Assembly (NCBI GenBank): GCA_029204225.1
Contig: CM055107.1
Coordinates: 26,564,572-26,628,571, forward strand
Direction of reading: 5' to 3'
Source of the DNA: Diphasiastrum complanatum
Taxonomy: Eukaryota > Streptophyta > Lycopodiopsida > Lycopodiales > Lycopodiaceae
Length of the DNA stretch: 64,000 bases
This document shows, piece by piece, positions 25,501 through 34,934 of this stretch (position 1 is its first letter; each line of letters begins with the position of its first letter). The translations under genes and the position numbers were made by a program. The notes under the pieces are model-generated. The model was not told the DNA's origin. It saw only the letters and a list, made by a program, of their open reading frames with translations, and made no database searches.

Positions 25501-28500
25501 AAGTTTGTGTTGAGTAAGAACAGCATCGATTGCCTGATCACTGGCATCGGTCTCTACTATGAATGCTTCATTTGGATCCACTAAACTTAAGACAGGAGCA
25601 GTTGCAATTGCAGCCTTTAGATTTTCAAAGCTCGCTTGTTGTTTAGGCCCCCAACTAAAGTATTTGCCCTTACTCTTGAGCAGGTCTGTCAAAAGAGCAG
25701 TCAAGAGGGCATACTGATGGATAAACCTCCTATAAAAACCCGCCAATCCAAGGAAGATCTGCAGCTCTTCCAATGAAGTTGGTGTGAGCCACCGCATAAT
25801 TGCGGCTACCTTTTCAAGATCCATCCTGATCCCCTCAGCGGAGATAATATGTCCGAGGTAGTGAATCTCTTCCTTGAAGAACTCACATTTTGATTCCTTT
25901 GCAAACAAGGAATTTTCTCTCAGGACCTGGAACACTTGGCGTAAGTGTTCAAAATGCTCTTCTTTAGTGCGACTAAAGACCAGGATATCATCAAGGTAGA
26001 TTAATACGAACTTGCCCAGAAGATGTCTGAACACGTTGTTCATCAACCTCATAAATGTTGCTGGGGCATTGGTTAATCCAAAGGGGAGAACCAAAAACTC
26101 GTAATGACCATGCCGTGAACGAAAAGCCGTTAACGGAACGTCATCTTCTTTAATACGTACCTGATGATATCCAGACCTAAGATCGATCTTAGTAAAATAC
26201 TTTGCCCCCTTGAGTTGATCAAAGATCTCATCAATCCTGGGCAAAGGATACTTATCTTTAATGGTGAGTTTATTTAAGGCCCTATAGTCTATGCACATAC
26301 GCATGGACCCATCTTTTTTCTTAACCAACAAAATGGGCGCAGCCCATGTTGATTTACTGGGACGTATAAACCCTTTAGCTAAATACTCTTGCAGCTGCCG
26401 CTCTACCTCTAGGGGTTCCGCATGGCTCAACCTATAAGGAGGCTTACTAACAGGTTTAGTCCCGGGTATTAGTTATATGGGATGATCTACCTCTCTTCTC
26501 GGGGGTAACCCGGATGGTAAATCGCTAGGAAAGACGTCTTTAAAATCATTTAAAATAGTTTGCAAACTCACATCTCTCTCTTTTCTCTCAACAGAAGAAA
26601 CACATTTCTTTGGATATGGAAAAGATAAACTTGCATTACTTGAAAAAGTTTCAGAAGTAAGAAAACAAAGAAATACCTTTTCAATTTTTCGTTTCCGTAC
26701 TAGCCGCTTCAACTGCACAGAAGAAACAACTGGCGAAGCCGGCACACTTGCATTTCCAACCAACTTAACTTTCTGACCTCTATGAACAAACTCCAATGTG
26801 TTATCAACATAACTACGCACAAGACCACCAGTGGTTTCTAACATAAACAACCATTCACAACCAAGTATTACATCTGCCAAGGCCAAGCTCATTACTTGAA
26901 AGTCTAAAGTATCTTGATAGTCTTGGATTTGTATGGGAACTTGTGGAACGAAAGTATCATAAATATCTTTACACTGACCATCAGCAAGTGTAACTATGTA
27001 ATGATGATCACTTGGTTTTTGCTCTAACTTCAACTTCTTCACCAAAGAATGGTTTAGAAAGTTGTGGGTTGCTCCATCGTCCTCCATTATCCGAACTTTC
27101 TGGCCATTAATACTTCCTAACAATCGGAAAATAGTATGAGGTCCGACTGCAGGTTGCCAAATGTTAGCAGTAACTGAACAGGTGTGTGCCTCATTTATAT
27201 GAGACACGTGAACAGACTTTACCTTGGGGGACTGTCCCAAAGGCAAAACTTGGACAGTGTGAACTTGCTTCTCCGGTTTCTTAAAAGAACCATTTTGGTT
27301 TTTACCAGGAGTTTCGTCAGTGTTTCCTTTATGTTGTACTTTAGGACACTGACTCTTGTTATGACCTTTTCCCATACAAATGAAGCACAAGTGCTCCCTC
27401 TTGGCTCTTTCGATATCACTTCTTGACAATCTATACCTCTTTTTGTTCGAAGAATTAGATGTCGGAATTTTTCTCTTCTCTCCATGCTTGGAGGACTCAG
27501 GTCGGGTATCTTCTACTACTCTTTTACCTTTTATGCGAACTATGTCATCATAAGTCTGAGCTAGTGTGATAGCAGTTTCCAATGTTTTAGGCTTTAAAGG
27601 CCGAAGATACTTCTGGTATTCGGCTTGCAAACTCCGAATGAATCCCCTTACTTGATTATAATCATCTAAGTCAGATAATTTCATGGTAGCATCCCAATAA
27701 CTGGCGATATATTGGGTGAGAGGATGGTTTCCCGTGCAACAAATTTCCCAATCTTCCCAGTTTCTATCGGTTTCATTTTCAGGTAGGAAATTTTTCTTAA
27801 ACATATCCTGAAAACTATCCCAAGTCTTTGGTTCTGACCCACTTTCCCGCAGACTTATCCACCACCTAAAGGCTTTTCCCGTCAGGGAAATGCTCGCCTC
27901 TAAAGGCCGATCCTCATCAGGAGTTCCTTTTAATCGAAAAGCATCATCATGCTTAACGAGAAAGGCAACAACCGAATCTCGGTTACGGTCTTTTTCTTCT
28001 CCACCAAAGGTGGGAAGGCGTAAATCTTTAGGTACTACTTTATGGGGTGATGGTGGGACAGATAAATTACTACCGTGGATAGCAGGATTCACTCGATACT
28101 CCGCTAAAACAGCTTGTTTTAAAGCATTAAGACTTGAAACATTATCACGCACTAGTCTTTCAAGTATGGAAAGCCTTTCATTAGTCTCTTGTTGGGTATT
28201 GGCTTGTTCCTCAATAGACTCTTCTAATTTTTTAAGATGATCATAAGTTTCTACTACCCACTGCCTAAACTCAAAAATATTTAATGGTATTTCTTCATTT
28301 TCATCTCCCTCATTCATGTCCACATCCTGCATGTCATCATGCAAGGAGGGATTTTGAGAGGGTTCTTGAGTAGGCGGTAAAAGAGGAACTGACTGGCTCT
28401 TTTCTACAGGAGAAGTTCCACGAGGCAGACTAGACATGACTATATCTTCAAGTTCGTCTACAGGAGTATGACTCATGTCTACAAAATTAAGCATGCGTAA

Positions 28501-31245
28501 TAGAACAGAGATAACAGTGTTTAATTGCCCAAAAATTGGCTTACTAGCACATGCAAGGAGTGTAAAACTTCATGCACTGACATGCAAAACAAAAAACAAG
28601 AGAGAGAAAGCTTCTCTGGTTTGGAAACGCAAGTGATTGGGCGGTCTCAACATGCAACGGTGATCTGGCAATTTCCGACTTTTTTTCGAATAAATCAGGA
28701 ATTTTAGCCAAACTTCAGATGATCACCCAGATCGTTTCTGACCACCAATCGATATGAGATTTGTTCCACTTGGAGCGCCCTTCTGTATGTTAGCTTTCCC
28801 AAGTCCAAGTTTTGAAAAATCTACCACCGTTTGAAATTGTAGTGTCTTCAACTTCAGGTGAATTCTGGCCAGAAAATCAAGATTTTGAGTATCTGGACAA
28901 GTACAACAGGTTTCAGGGTGAAATCTGTTGCATCCTTCAGCGAGTAGTGTGTAGACCTTATCCTCCAAATCTGATCCAAAACAAAACACGTTTTGATGGA
29001 GAACTATCTGCTCCCAACAACCAGGTCTAGCGCCCTCCAGAAATCAGAGTTTGTGGAATTCTGGTTTCTGATTTCTGATTTCCTTGAACACAGATGCTAC
29101 TATGATTTGAACGCCCACCACTGGAGTTTCTCTCTCGTCCAAAATCGGATTGCCTACTGCCTCTCCCGATAATGATAGAAAGCAAGAAAGTACCCTCCGA
29201 AAGCGATGGAGGAGAAGATCGCTGAGGGAGTAGAGTCACTGGAGGAGAGAAAACGTCTCATGGAACAGCTGGAAGCAGAGTTTTTGCTAATTTGGCAGAC
29301 CGACGTCGCCAACTTATCATCAACCCTAAAACAGCTTGAGAAACAAATATCCTAAGGGCGGTTACCAACTTTTGTATAGATGCAAAACTGGAGTAAATGG
29401 CAGTTAAGGCATGAGATATTTTTCTCTCAACACTTGTAAATATATATATTAACTGAATCAAGCTATGTAAGTGTTAATTGAATTTCCTTTTCAATCAGAG
29501 TTTTTCTGTAGCCAGCGTTATCACGCTCAGCAAGCTGAAGTTATTACTTCAAGCCGTTGTACTCACTGTTGATATTAATCAGAGTGCAATTTTTGTCTCA
29601 CTACTGCGTCGTTCATCTGCGCAATCTGTATAAATTCTTCTACTTGAGTATTTCTGCTGCTAACTGTTGCGTTTCCGTTCCTACACGCCACGCTCAATCC
29701 TCGAGCTTCCGCTGCCGCTCACGCACACGCGATTTTACGACAGATCCCACGCGCGGTGACCAACTGCCTCGCTCTGCCTTCACACCAAGAGAAAAAAAGA
29801 GAAGGAAAAAAACTACTCCGACAGGCACCCTACTGATGCTTTCATTCCCCTGGCAATTGGTTATGGCACCTTGCATCGACGCTTTGGGAAATTTCTTCGC
29901 ATGTGCTCCCATCGGGCGGCAGAGTGCCAAGGTATTCCAGGTTCTATTCTCGTGACTTCTTTCAAACAACGTATTTCCATTTCCCTGCAACATGCTCAAG
30001 CCCTATCAATCTTGCAACGTGCGACGGTGGCTGGGTCTGCTACATCTTATCTCCCTTCATTAGCCGACTCACCACCTCTTAGTTTTTAATGCCAGGATAT
30101 GGATTAATCTTAGTTTTAGTGCAAGCTTCGCTCTTGTTTAAGCTTACATTTGGTTAAACTTTTCCTTCGGGGACGTATATATCTTTCTCATCAATTTACC
30201 TACAAGTTTTTTCTATGAATACATGCACCAAGGTATTTCCTTTATATCAGCTGTTATTTTGTAGGTAAAGCTTCAATTAAGTCACCACCACTGGCAGGTT
30301 CTATTTTTAGTTCAGTGGGATGGAAGCCTATTGAGTAGACTACTTGGGAGCTCACTAATGTCTTTATAATCATAAACCATTCCGTGGTGATCACCCTTGT
30401 GGTAAAGTAGCATCATGACTCATGAGCACACGTTCTACAAGTGGATAGGTTTGGGAAGCTATGGAAGGTAGGATTTTTTTACCTCTAGTGGAATTGGCTG
30501 GGTTGAGCTAGTTCCACCAAGGAACCCCGGAAGGCCAGTAGGGTCAATCGAGGCTTTTGGAAGGAATTGGCAAAATAGAGCCAGTTCCACTACATAATAG
30601 CAATCTGAATTTTCCACAATTTTTAATTAGGTTTCTTTTAGATTATATGGAGCAGGGTGAAACTTTCGGGGGATGAGGTGTCTAGTGATTATTGGAGAAC
30701 AGTTTCACTTGTGAAAAGATTATGCTTGGTAACGTTTCTGCGTTGATGTTGAAAGAAAAATGAAGATTGCTCTTAGGGACCTGTCTAAAGTGCCATGTGC
30801 CTTTCAAAATTGCAGTCAGAAGTGCCAGCATCACGAAATTTGTGGATCCTGCAACGAGAGGTTGTGTGACAATCATAAGTATGCCTAACATGCGAAGCCT
30901 AAAAGACAGAAGTTAATGCAAGCAGTGCAGAATGGAATGAAATACGAACAAGGATAGCCATCAAAAAAGACAAGTACGAATGATATACATATGCAACCAC
31001 AGCATTGATAAAAAAAATTACCTGCAAAATCAGTGTATTTGTCGATCCTGAATGTTGCAGCAATTGCAAAAAAGAACGTCTGATAAGCCACCTGCACTCC
31101 ACCGCACCAAAATCCTCAACCATATGAAACATGAAAAGCCAAAAGTACAGCAGCAAAAGAGGGACTATTCGGCAGTGATCATTTTTTAGCTTACTGTAAC
31201 AATCGCCGTAATGAGCAGAAAGTTGTGATAAAAATCAAGAGCCAT
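11328..31245 (-). CDS. DUF1295 / steroid 5-alpha-reductase-like membrane protein, nine exons, 297 aa
   Basis: CDS = join of 31195-31245, 31022-31091, 30781-30848, 18482-18543, 18012-18093, 17611-17844, 14980-15108, 14779-14840 and 11328-11463 on the minus strand: 894 bp, 297 residues plus stop. All eight introns are GT-AG and every phase fits. Hydrophobic segments run along the whole protein. Diagnostic family blocks are [13 protein letters not shown] (35-47), [20 protein letters not shown] (about 75-94), [14 protein letters not shown] (115-128), DQQK (155-158), [10 protein letters not shown] then SRHPNYFGE (171-189) and SGIPLLE (226-232). The RHPNYxGE block is the NADPH-binding signature shared with steroid 5-alpha-reductase and isoprenylcysteine methyltransferase folds. 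The substrate in plants is not known to me; ER or other endomembrane location is inferred. Length is normal for the family. Intron 3 (12.2 kb) contains several transposons, yet no exon is damaged, so the gene is probably functional. Confidence 0.92.
11464..14778. other. Intron 8 of the DUF1295 gene
   Basis: AT-rich intron sequence. Scattered frames of up to 112 codons carry no recognisable domain, and no LTR or transposase signal was seen. Confidence 0.7.
14779..14840 (-). CDS. DUF1295 gene exon 8
   Basis: Acceptor AATTTTGCAG, donor GTAAGA. It encodes [20 protein letters not shown] plus two bases of a serine codon. Intron 7 is 139 bp. Confidence 0.92.
14980..15108 (-). CDS. DUF1295 gene exon 7
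   Basis: Acceptor TTGATTTTGCAG, donor GTAAAC. 43 codons: [29 protein letters not shown], then FLSGIPLLE. Intron 6 is 2,502 bp. Confidence 0.93.
15109..17610. other. Intron 6 of the DUF1295 gene
   Basis: No recognised element. Frames around 16018-16284, 16520-16759 and 17191-17454 are open for 80-90 codons but match no family I know. Confidence 0.7.
17611..17844 (-). CDS. DUF1295 gene exon 6
   Basis: Acceptor CTTGAAACCAG, donor GTAATA. 78 codons including [40 protein letters not shown] and the cofactor-binding block SRHPNYFGE at its end. Intron 5 is 167 bp. Confidence 0.93.
18012..18093 (-). CDS. DUF1295 gene exon 5
   Basis: Acceptor CTGTTTTAAG, donor GTAGAA. It encodes [16 protein letters not shown] then [11 protein letters not shown]. 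Intron 4 is 388 bp. Confidence 0.9.
18482..18543 (-). CDS. DUF1295 gene exon 4
   Basis: Acceptor TTCTTTTGCAG, donor GTATGG. It encodes [20 protein letters not shown] plus two bases of an arginine codon. It follows the 12,237-bp intron 3. Confidence 0.9.
18544..22510. other. 3'-side portion of intron 3, no recognised element
   Basis: Intronic sequence between exon 4 and the LINE. It holds a 136-codon minus frame (18953-19363) and a 111-codon minus frame (19572-19907) without known motifs, and a short G-run near 21970-22003. Nothing is called. Confidence 0.6.
22511..22586. repeat. (TC)n microsatellite at the LINE 5' side
   Basis: 38 uninterrupted TC dinucleotides directly in front of the first recognisable LINE coding sequence. 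The long SLSLSL part of the overlapping frame is a repeat artefact. Confidence 0.95.
22590..23745 (+). pseudogene. Non-LTR retrotransposon (LINE) reverse transcriptase relic
   Basis: Plus-strand coding remains of a LINE ORF2. [20 protein letters not shown] begins the fingers. The [17 protein letters not shown] block and [11 protein letters not shown] lie in a second frame between about 22885 and 23110, so two compensating indels are present. The first frame then carries motif A ([12 protein letters not shown]), motif B ([20 protein letters not shown]), motif C (YADDVVLLS) and [13 protein letters not shown] thumb-region relic ([25 protein letters not shown]) continues in other frames to about 23745. 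The endonuclease and 3' end are missing. It sits antisense in intron 3 of the DUF1295 gene and would be inactive. Confidence 0.88.
23900..24117 (-). mobile_element. 3' LTR portion of the chromodomain gypsy element
   Basis: On the minus strand a purine tract (about 24132-24118, AGGGGGAGGAGA) is followed directly by TGTTATGGCCATCGG, the expected PPT-to-LTR junction, just after the pol stop at 24128. The LTR continues toward lower coordinates, but its far end is not fixed and no 5' LTR copy was found, so the listed end is approximate. Confidence 0.6.
24128..24568 (-). pseudogene. Ty3/gypsy chromovirus integrase C-terminus with chromodomain
   Basis: A 146-codon frame starts inside the integrase C-terminal region: [39 protein letters not shown] and LKQVL. 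It ends in a chromodomain-like block, [17 protein letters not shown]. In chromoviruses this tail targets integration to heterochromatin. It is out of frame with the upstream pol frame, and the integrase core sequence that should join them is deleted. Confidence 0.88.
24559..26430 (-). pseudogene. Ty3/gypsy chromovirus reverse transcriptase, RNase H and partial integrase
   Basis: 623 codons. [48 protein letters not shown] and an intact YLDDILVFS. RNase H begins with VETDASD, but about 35-40 residues are missing between VLTQ and [12 protein letters not shown], including the second catalytic acid. The H2C2 integrase zinc motif is present (HPGIKRT then [10 protein letters not shown]). The integrase core has its first Asp ([12 protein letters not shown]) but stops at [12 protein letters not shown]. 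The second Asp and the Glu of DDE are lost in a deletion that abuts the chromodomain frame. It is in the same frame as gag-protease, from which one TAA at 26473 separates it. Confidence 0.9.
26473..28494 (-). CDS. Ty3/gypsy chromovirus Gag-protease
   Basis: 673 codons from ATG 28494. The acidic N-terminus is followed by a coiled-coil stretch, then capsid ([43 protein letters not shown]). The CCHC knuckle is [14 protein letters not shown]. The retropepsin has [10 protein letters not shown], an altered active site (DSG to DDG), and [10 protein letters not shown]. The frame ends in the RT lead-in [21 protein letters not shown] at a TAA, where relatives continue into pol, so the stop is a single nonsense change or a natural read-through site. 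The element lies in intron 3 in the same orientation as the host gene. Confidence 0.9.
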   Translation of the reverse strand: MLNFVDMSHTPVDELEDIVMSSLPRGTSPVEKSQSVPLLPPTQEPSQNPSLHDDMQDVDMNEGDENEEIPLNIFEFRQWVVETYDHLKKLEESIEEQANTQQETNERLSILERLVRDNVSSLNALKQAVLAEYRVNPAIHGSNLSVPPSPHKVVPKDLRLPTFGGEEKDRNRDSVVAFLVKHDDAFRLKGTPDEDRPLEASISLTGKAFRWWISLRESGSEPKTWDSFQDMFKKNFLPENETDRNWEDWEICCTGNHPLTQYIASYWDATMKLSDLDDYNQVRGFIRSLQAEYQKYLRPLKPKTLETAITLAQTYDDIVRIKGKRVVEDTRPESSKHGEKRKIPTSNSSNKKRYRLSRSDIERAKREHLCFICMGKGHNKSQCPKVQHKGNTDETPGKNQNGSFKKPEKQVHTVQVLPLGQSPKVKSVHVSHINEAHTCSVTANIWQPAVGPHTIFRLLGSINGQKVRIMEDDGATHNFLNHSLVKKLKLEQKPSDHHYIVTLADGQCKDIYDTFVPQVPIQIQDYQDTLDFQVMSLALADVILGCEWLFMLETTGGLVRSYVDNTLEFVHRGQKVKLVGNASVPASPVVSSVQLKRLVRKRKIEKVFLCFLTSETFSSNASLSFPYPKKCVSSVERKERDVSLQTILNDFKDVFPSDLPSGLPPRREVDHPI
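28495..29205. other. Probable 5' leader/LTR of the chromodomain gypsy element
   Basis: Sequence upstream of gag on the minus strand. No standard tRNA-Met primer site and no copy of the TGTTATGG LTR start was found, so the 5' end of the element is unresolved or degraded. Confidence 0.4.
29206..29355 (+). CDS. Small coiled-coil reading frame continuous with LTR-like sequence
   Basis: 49 codons from ATG 29206: [20 protein letters not shown], then a second helix ending [13 protein letters not shown]-stop. The composition is that of a coiled coil. The last about 25 codons are also encoded, with mostly conservative differences, on the minus strand at 46789-46868, inside the related LTR-like sequence. 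No family is recognised. It may be a chance frame into the LTR. Confidence 0.3.
   Translation: MEEKIAEGVESLEERKRLMEQLEAEFLLIWQTDVANLSSTLKQLEKQIS
29285..29742 (+). mobile_element. Copia-type LTR copy (solo or truncated)
   Basis: This segment begins TGCTAA, ends TTTTACGACA, and is closely similar over its length to the reverse complement of 46442-46859, where the same end is followed directly by a tRNA-Met primer site. Here no primer site follows, so this is a solo or broken LTR. It lies in intron 3 of the DUF1295 gene, antisense to it. Confidence 0.75.
29743..30780. other. 5'-side portion of intron 3, no recognised element
   Basis: No coding sequence or repeat beyond the adjacent LTR is supported. 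Confidence 0.6.
30781..30848 (-). CDS. DUF1295 gene exon 3
   Basis: Acceptor CTCGTTGCAG, donor GTCCCT. It completes the glycine and encodes [10 protein letters not shown] then [12 protein letters not shown], ending in phase 0. Intron 2 is 173 bp. Confidence 0.9.
31022..31091 (-). CDS. DUF1295 gene exon 2
   Basis: Acceptor GGAGTGCAG, donor GTAATT. It encodes [19 protein letters not shown] then TDFA plus the first base of a glycine codon. Intron 1 is 103 bp. Confidence 0.9.
31195..31245 (-). CDS. DUF1295 gene exon 1
   Basis: Start codon at 31245-31243, 17 codons ([17 protein letters not shown]), donor GTAAGC, phase 0. The start is the first ATG before the conserved N-terminal hydrophobic segment. 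Confidence 0.88.
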
Positions 31246-31502
31246 TTGAAATTCTGAAGTTCGGGCGCTGCCTGATTCCTCCTGCTGCTGCTGCTAATTG
31301 ACTGATGCAATTATGCAATAAACGCTTGTCAGGAGGAAACTCTCATTCCCATCATCCTCTGTTGCTGCTGCTGCCTCTTGTGCTTCTGCTGGTGCTCTCC
31401 ATGGATAAGAAGAGCTCCGATATAGATAATGGCACACAATGATTCTAAGCTCGCCACCGTTCGATTCTTTTATGAACGTCCAGATTTTGCCACGGTGATG
31501 CT

Positions 31503-31510
31503 CCACGTGG
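31503..31510. promoter_or_regulatory. G-box-like palindrome upstream of the DUF1295 gene
   Basis: CCACGTGG lies about 260 bp upstream of the DUF1295 start codon. CACGTG cores are bound by plant bZIP and bHLH factors, so a role in light or ABA response is possible but only inferred. CAG/CTG triplet runs occur between it and the start (31279-31294 and 31360-31375). Confidence 0.4.
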
Positions 31511-33083
31511 CGACCATTACTCGTGGCTATCATCCCACTGGGGGGACATAAAGAATTATCCCTGCCCATGGAACTAGAATGGGAGGGTCATATCCTGTAG
31601 CCTTTGTCCTTTTTTTCAATCTTTTATTCTTCTGTTTTTATAAAATAATTTCTCAGGCAGTAGGCAGGGGCTTATTGTTTTCATGTTTGGTTTTAACATG
31701 CTTGCGATCTTTCTTTCTTTCTTTTTTAATATTTTTTATATATTTTGAGGGGCCTTACGATTAATGCGACGTTGACACGTATTAGTGTTCTTAGTTTTTA
31801 AAAATATTGTATTTTAAAATTTTTCAAGCCTTCATGCTGTCACAAATCAGTGTGGGCGAAGACAATTTGAAGTTTTGTTATTTCTCTATCATGTTCCTTG
31901 CTTTTTTGGAGCTTCTCGCTGGCCTGCATGCAGGTGCGGGTGTGGATGTCTGGGTGCCACCTACGCCATCTGATTTACGCGATCTGATCTGCTGGCACAC
32001 AAACCATTTCAATCGTAGTCTCCTCCAAGAATCGTACGTGATTTACATCCTGTGATTTATAGAGAAGCAATTTTGAAAAGAGAAAGTGAACATCAAACTG
32101 ATAGAACCTGAAAGAGCGTAATTTTGAAAGGAAAAACTGGGTATCATATTCGTAGAAACAAATGGAAAGCGATATAGCACGCGGTTCTGAAGTTTGCCAA
32201 GTTCAAATTTCTGGTAAGATGCTCATAATTTTGCATACGGTTTGTGGTGATGTATAGGCGATGATACAAACTTGCAATTGTTTTACCAAGAGCTTGTACC
32301 ATTTCTGCAGTCAAGTCTCTTTTTTAAAATACAAGATGTATTGCAATCATGAGTCTGCGTAAGAATTAGCTTCAAACTACAAGAAATACATTGAATTGAG
32401 TATGACGTTTCATCTGGCATTTCGATTCTAGATTTGTAAGATATACTTTTTGAAGGACCAGAGGCATACGTTGAAAAATAGGCCTGCAAAGTTATACTCT
32501 GACATGGTTGTTAAAAAGTAAGATCAAAAGTCCTCCAACACACCAAATATTTATAAGTTTCTCTGAACTTTTTCTAAAGAGTCTGAGACTTTGTATGGCA
32601 GTTTACTAATCATGTTATAAAGGAATTAAAATTCTGCAAATCACACATTGAAGAGTATGGCCTTTGCGTTGGAATCCGTCACCTTTGTTGCCAAGCTTCA
32701 TTGGACTCATCGTTTTCATGTTCATCCTTCACAAGCAACCTATTCTTTGATTCATTTATCTTTACACAATGAATCGAAGTGAGAGAAGAACCTAATCAAT
32801 GCTTCACTCTTGTGAGCATACTCTTGCTTAGCTTTTTCTTATTCTTTGCTCCACCTTGAACGATAATTGCCTACATTGAGCATGAACTATTTCCAGCTTC
32901 TTTATTTCAGGAGTTGAATAGCCATAGCACATACTTCGGCTCGTACATGGATCCAATACAAATACGTGCACGTTGCACTGCCTCAAACAGGCAATCTGAC
33001 ACAATGAGATTTGAAGCTAATGTTGCAAGATATTTCTAAGCCAAGTTCTAGTAAGCTATAGAACACCCGGGGGTATGAACAAC
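31511..33083. other. Upstream flank of the DUF1295 gene, no gene recognised
   Basis: Probably promoter and intergenic DNA between the DUF1295 gene and the LRR pseudogene. Short frames only. Confidence 0.45.
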
Positions 33084-34010
33084 TCAAAATTGATCTTGAG
33101 GGATGAGACCACCCAACATATTTCCTGACAAGTCAATGGACGTTAGAAGCAAATATACGTCTGTATAAACGAGATCGATGCCTTTGACAGTGATCTGCAA
33201 GGTCTGGTTGTAGAGGGTTGAGCTATCTAGCAATGTACTTGCATTTGCCTTTATATAGATAGAGCCTTGTGGATGGCTTAAGCCTGAAGTACTGGCAGCG
33301 AGGAAGTCTCATCTTGTCATGTTATTTGATAGGTCTAGAACTTGCATGCAGTGAGATTCCAAATCCAAGCTAAAATTGGACCCTCCAGCTGATTATATCA
33401 CAGCACAAGCACGCGCGAATTGGGCAGTAAGTTTTGTTGTTGTAGTGAGGAACTTTTGTTGAGCTGGTTTTGCTGAAATCAACCAAGGTAAGGTTGATGC
33501 ATTAGGCGAGCGATTATGGGACGCTTCCAGAGAATCTGTTCCTATTGATGGACAAAATTGGAAGCGATTTCAATTGTCCTATGTTAAGCTGCATTGAGAA
33601 GTCTCCTCCCAAAAGGTTATTTGCAAGTCGTGATCGTGTGACATTGGTGCAATTTTCAAGAGTTGTTGGAATCCCACCACTGAGTTTGTTGTTTGAAACT
33701 TCTATAGTTACCAGAGCTGAACAGTTACAAGGATTATCTGAAATTGTACCTGATAAATTGTTGCCGAATAGCACCAATGTCTCCAGCAGCTGAAAATTCC
33801 CCACCTCCTACGGTATTGAACCATTGATCAAGAAGTTGCTGGAAAAATCCAGTGACGTGAGATTTGTCAAGCCATCAAAAGCTGCACGAATCGGTTCTTC
33901 CAGTTTGTTGTTGTTCAACGAAAGTGTTTGCAAAGTCGTCATCTGTCGTGGTTCATTGGGAATGGATCCTGTCAGCTCGTTGTTTTGGAGCTGTAATTGC
34001 ATGCATTGAG
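33084..34010 (-). pseudogene. LRR receptor-like protein, C-terminal ectodomain relic
   Basis: Minus-strand leucine-rich repeats read LQNNELTGSIPNEPRQM, LQTLSLNNNKL, LTSLDFSSNFL, then after a TAG at about 33810 in the same frame LLETLVLFGNNLSGTI, VEVSNNKLSGGIP-like repeats and ILSINRNRFSGSVP-stop. After an eroded stretch, the sequence LQITVKGIDLVYTDVY followed by SIDLSGNMLGGLIP ends at a stop at 33084. That last block is the linker plus capping repeats typical of plant LRR receptor-like proteins just before their membrane helix; the membrane segment is absent. Plasma-membrane immune or developmental receptors are the family role. The N-terminal side stops where the Helitron-like sequence starts. 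Confidence 0.82.
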
Positions 34011-34192
34011 CTCTCCACCATGGATTTCGTGAACAATTTCTAATAAATTCATAATTAGGACTATCTTGTAAAAACCAGGTCTAAAAGTGCAGACCATGTC
34101 TGGTAAACAACATACGTTTTTAAATAGGGTACCCATCAATGAAGAAAGGTATTTCGCAGAGTCATCGTTGTCACGGATGGTTTTAGAAGAAA

Positions 34193-34934
34193 ATGTCGCT
34201 CATCACGACATTCCTAAAAATTGTGATCAACTCTCGTCGACAAGTCCTATCTACGATCAAGCTTTCCAAAAGTACTAATCATGGCCGTCGACAGTTTCTA
34301 TTGCTTCTGGTACGCGATTATACTATGTTTTTTGATAATCCGGCATTTGAATGGGTGATAGGAAGTTTGTACCTGAGCAATATATATTGTCACCGCTCAC
34401 AATACAACAACATGGAATATGTACTCGCATTGATACTGGAGATACATGGAAAACTAGCTCGAAATCATGCATTGACAAAAGAGACAATTGATGTTCTGTT
34501 CAATAGCTCATTTTGGAACAATGTATCTACAAACATTACACTTCACCAAACAAAGACACGATTGTCAATAGCTATTTGTCATTTTTGTGCATTGTTTGAT
34601 ATTTCATACGAAACTCCGAATGTTTTTGATTTTTCGATATTGACACAAAATGACTGCAATTCCAAAATAGTCTGTTCATATGAATCAAAGCTGAATATGC
34701 ATTGGAGCAGTATTGCAGCTTGTATCTATCAGGGAAAACACCTCACGACAAATACTATAGCTGTCAATTGGGCTTTACCATTGGAAAGTTGTGCATCGTT
34801 GACATTGTTCATGTAGCGCATCGTGATTTACAACAATGTCATCACAAAATTGCTACAGACATTGACATATTCGTGGAAACTACCGAATACATTCTTAGTT
34901 TACTTGAATATCAAACGTGCCAAAAAAAAAACAG
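34193..34934 (+). pseudogene. Helitron-associated N-terminal ORF fragments, exon before an intron
   Basis: Coding-looking segments in three frames: 34087-34278 (63 codons), 34193-34816 (207 codons, with FDNPAFEWVIGSLYLSNIYC and TKTRLSIAICHFCALF) and 34702-34934. The last ends at a consensus donor, AACAG|GTATGT. A cysteine followed by aromatic residues in a shifted frame near 34290 and the general layout could suggest an OTU-like protease, known in related elements, but catalytic residues cannot be assigned with confidence. At least two frameshifts are present. Confidence 0.4.

Noticed and set aside
28500-29205. 5' LTR of the chromodomain gypsy element
   Set aside because: No copy of the 3' LTR start and no primer site found; the boundary cannot be supported.
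29557-29955. 132-codon plus-strand frame
   Set aside because: Its first half lies inside the copia-type LTR, whose copy at 46.4-46.6 kb gives a parallel frame; it is LTR sequence, not a gene.
34193-34816. OTU-type cysteine protease upstream of the Helitron Rep
   Set aside because: The position fits known Helentrons, but a catalytic Asp-Gly-x-Cys block and the matching His could not be placed; kept only as a possibility.
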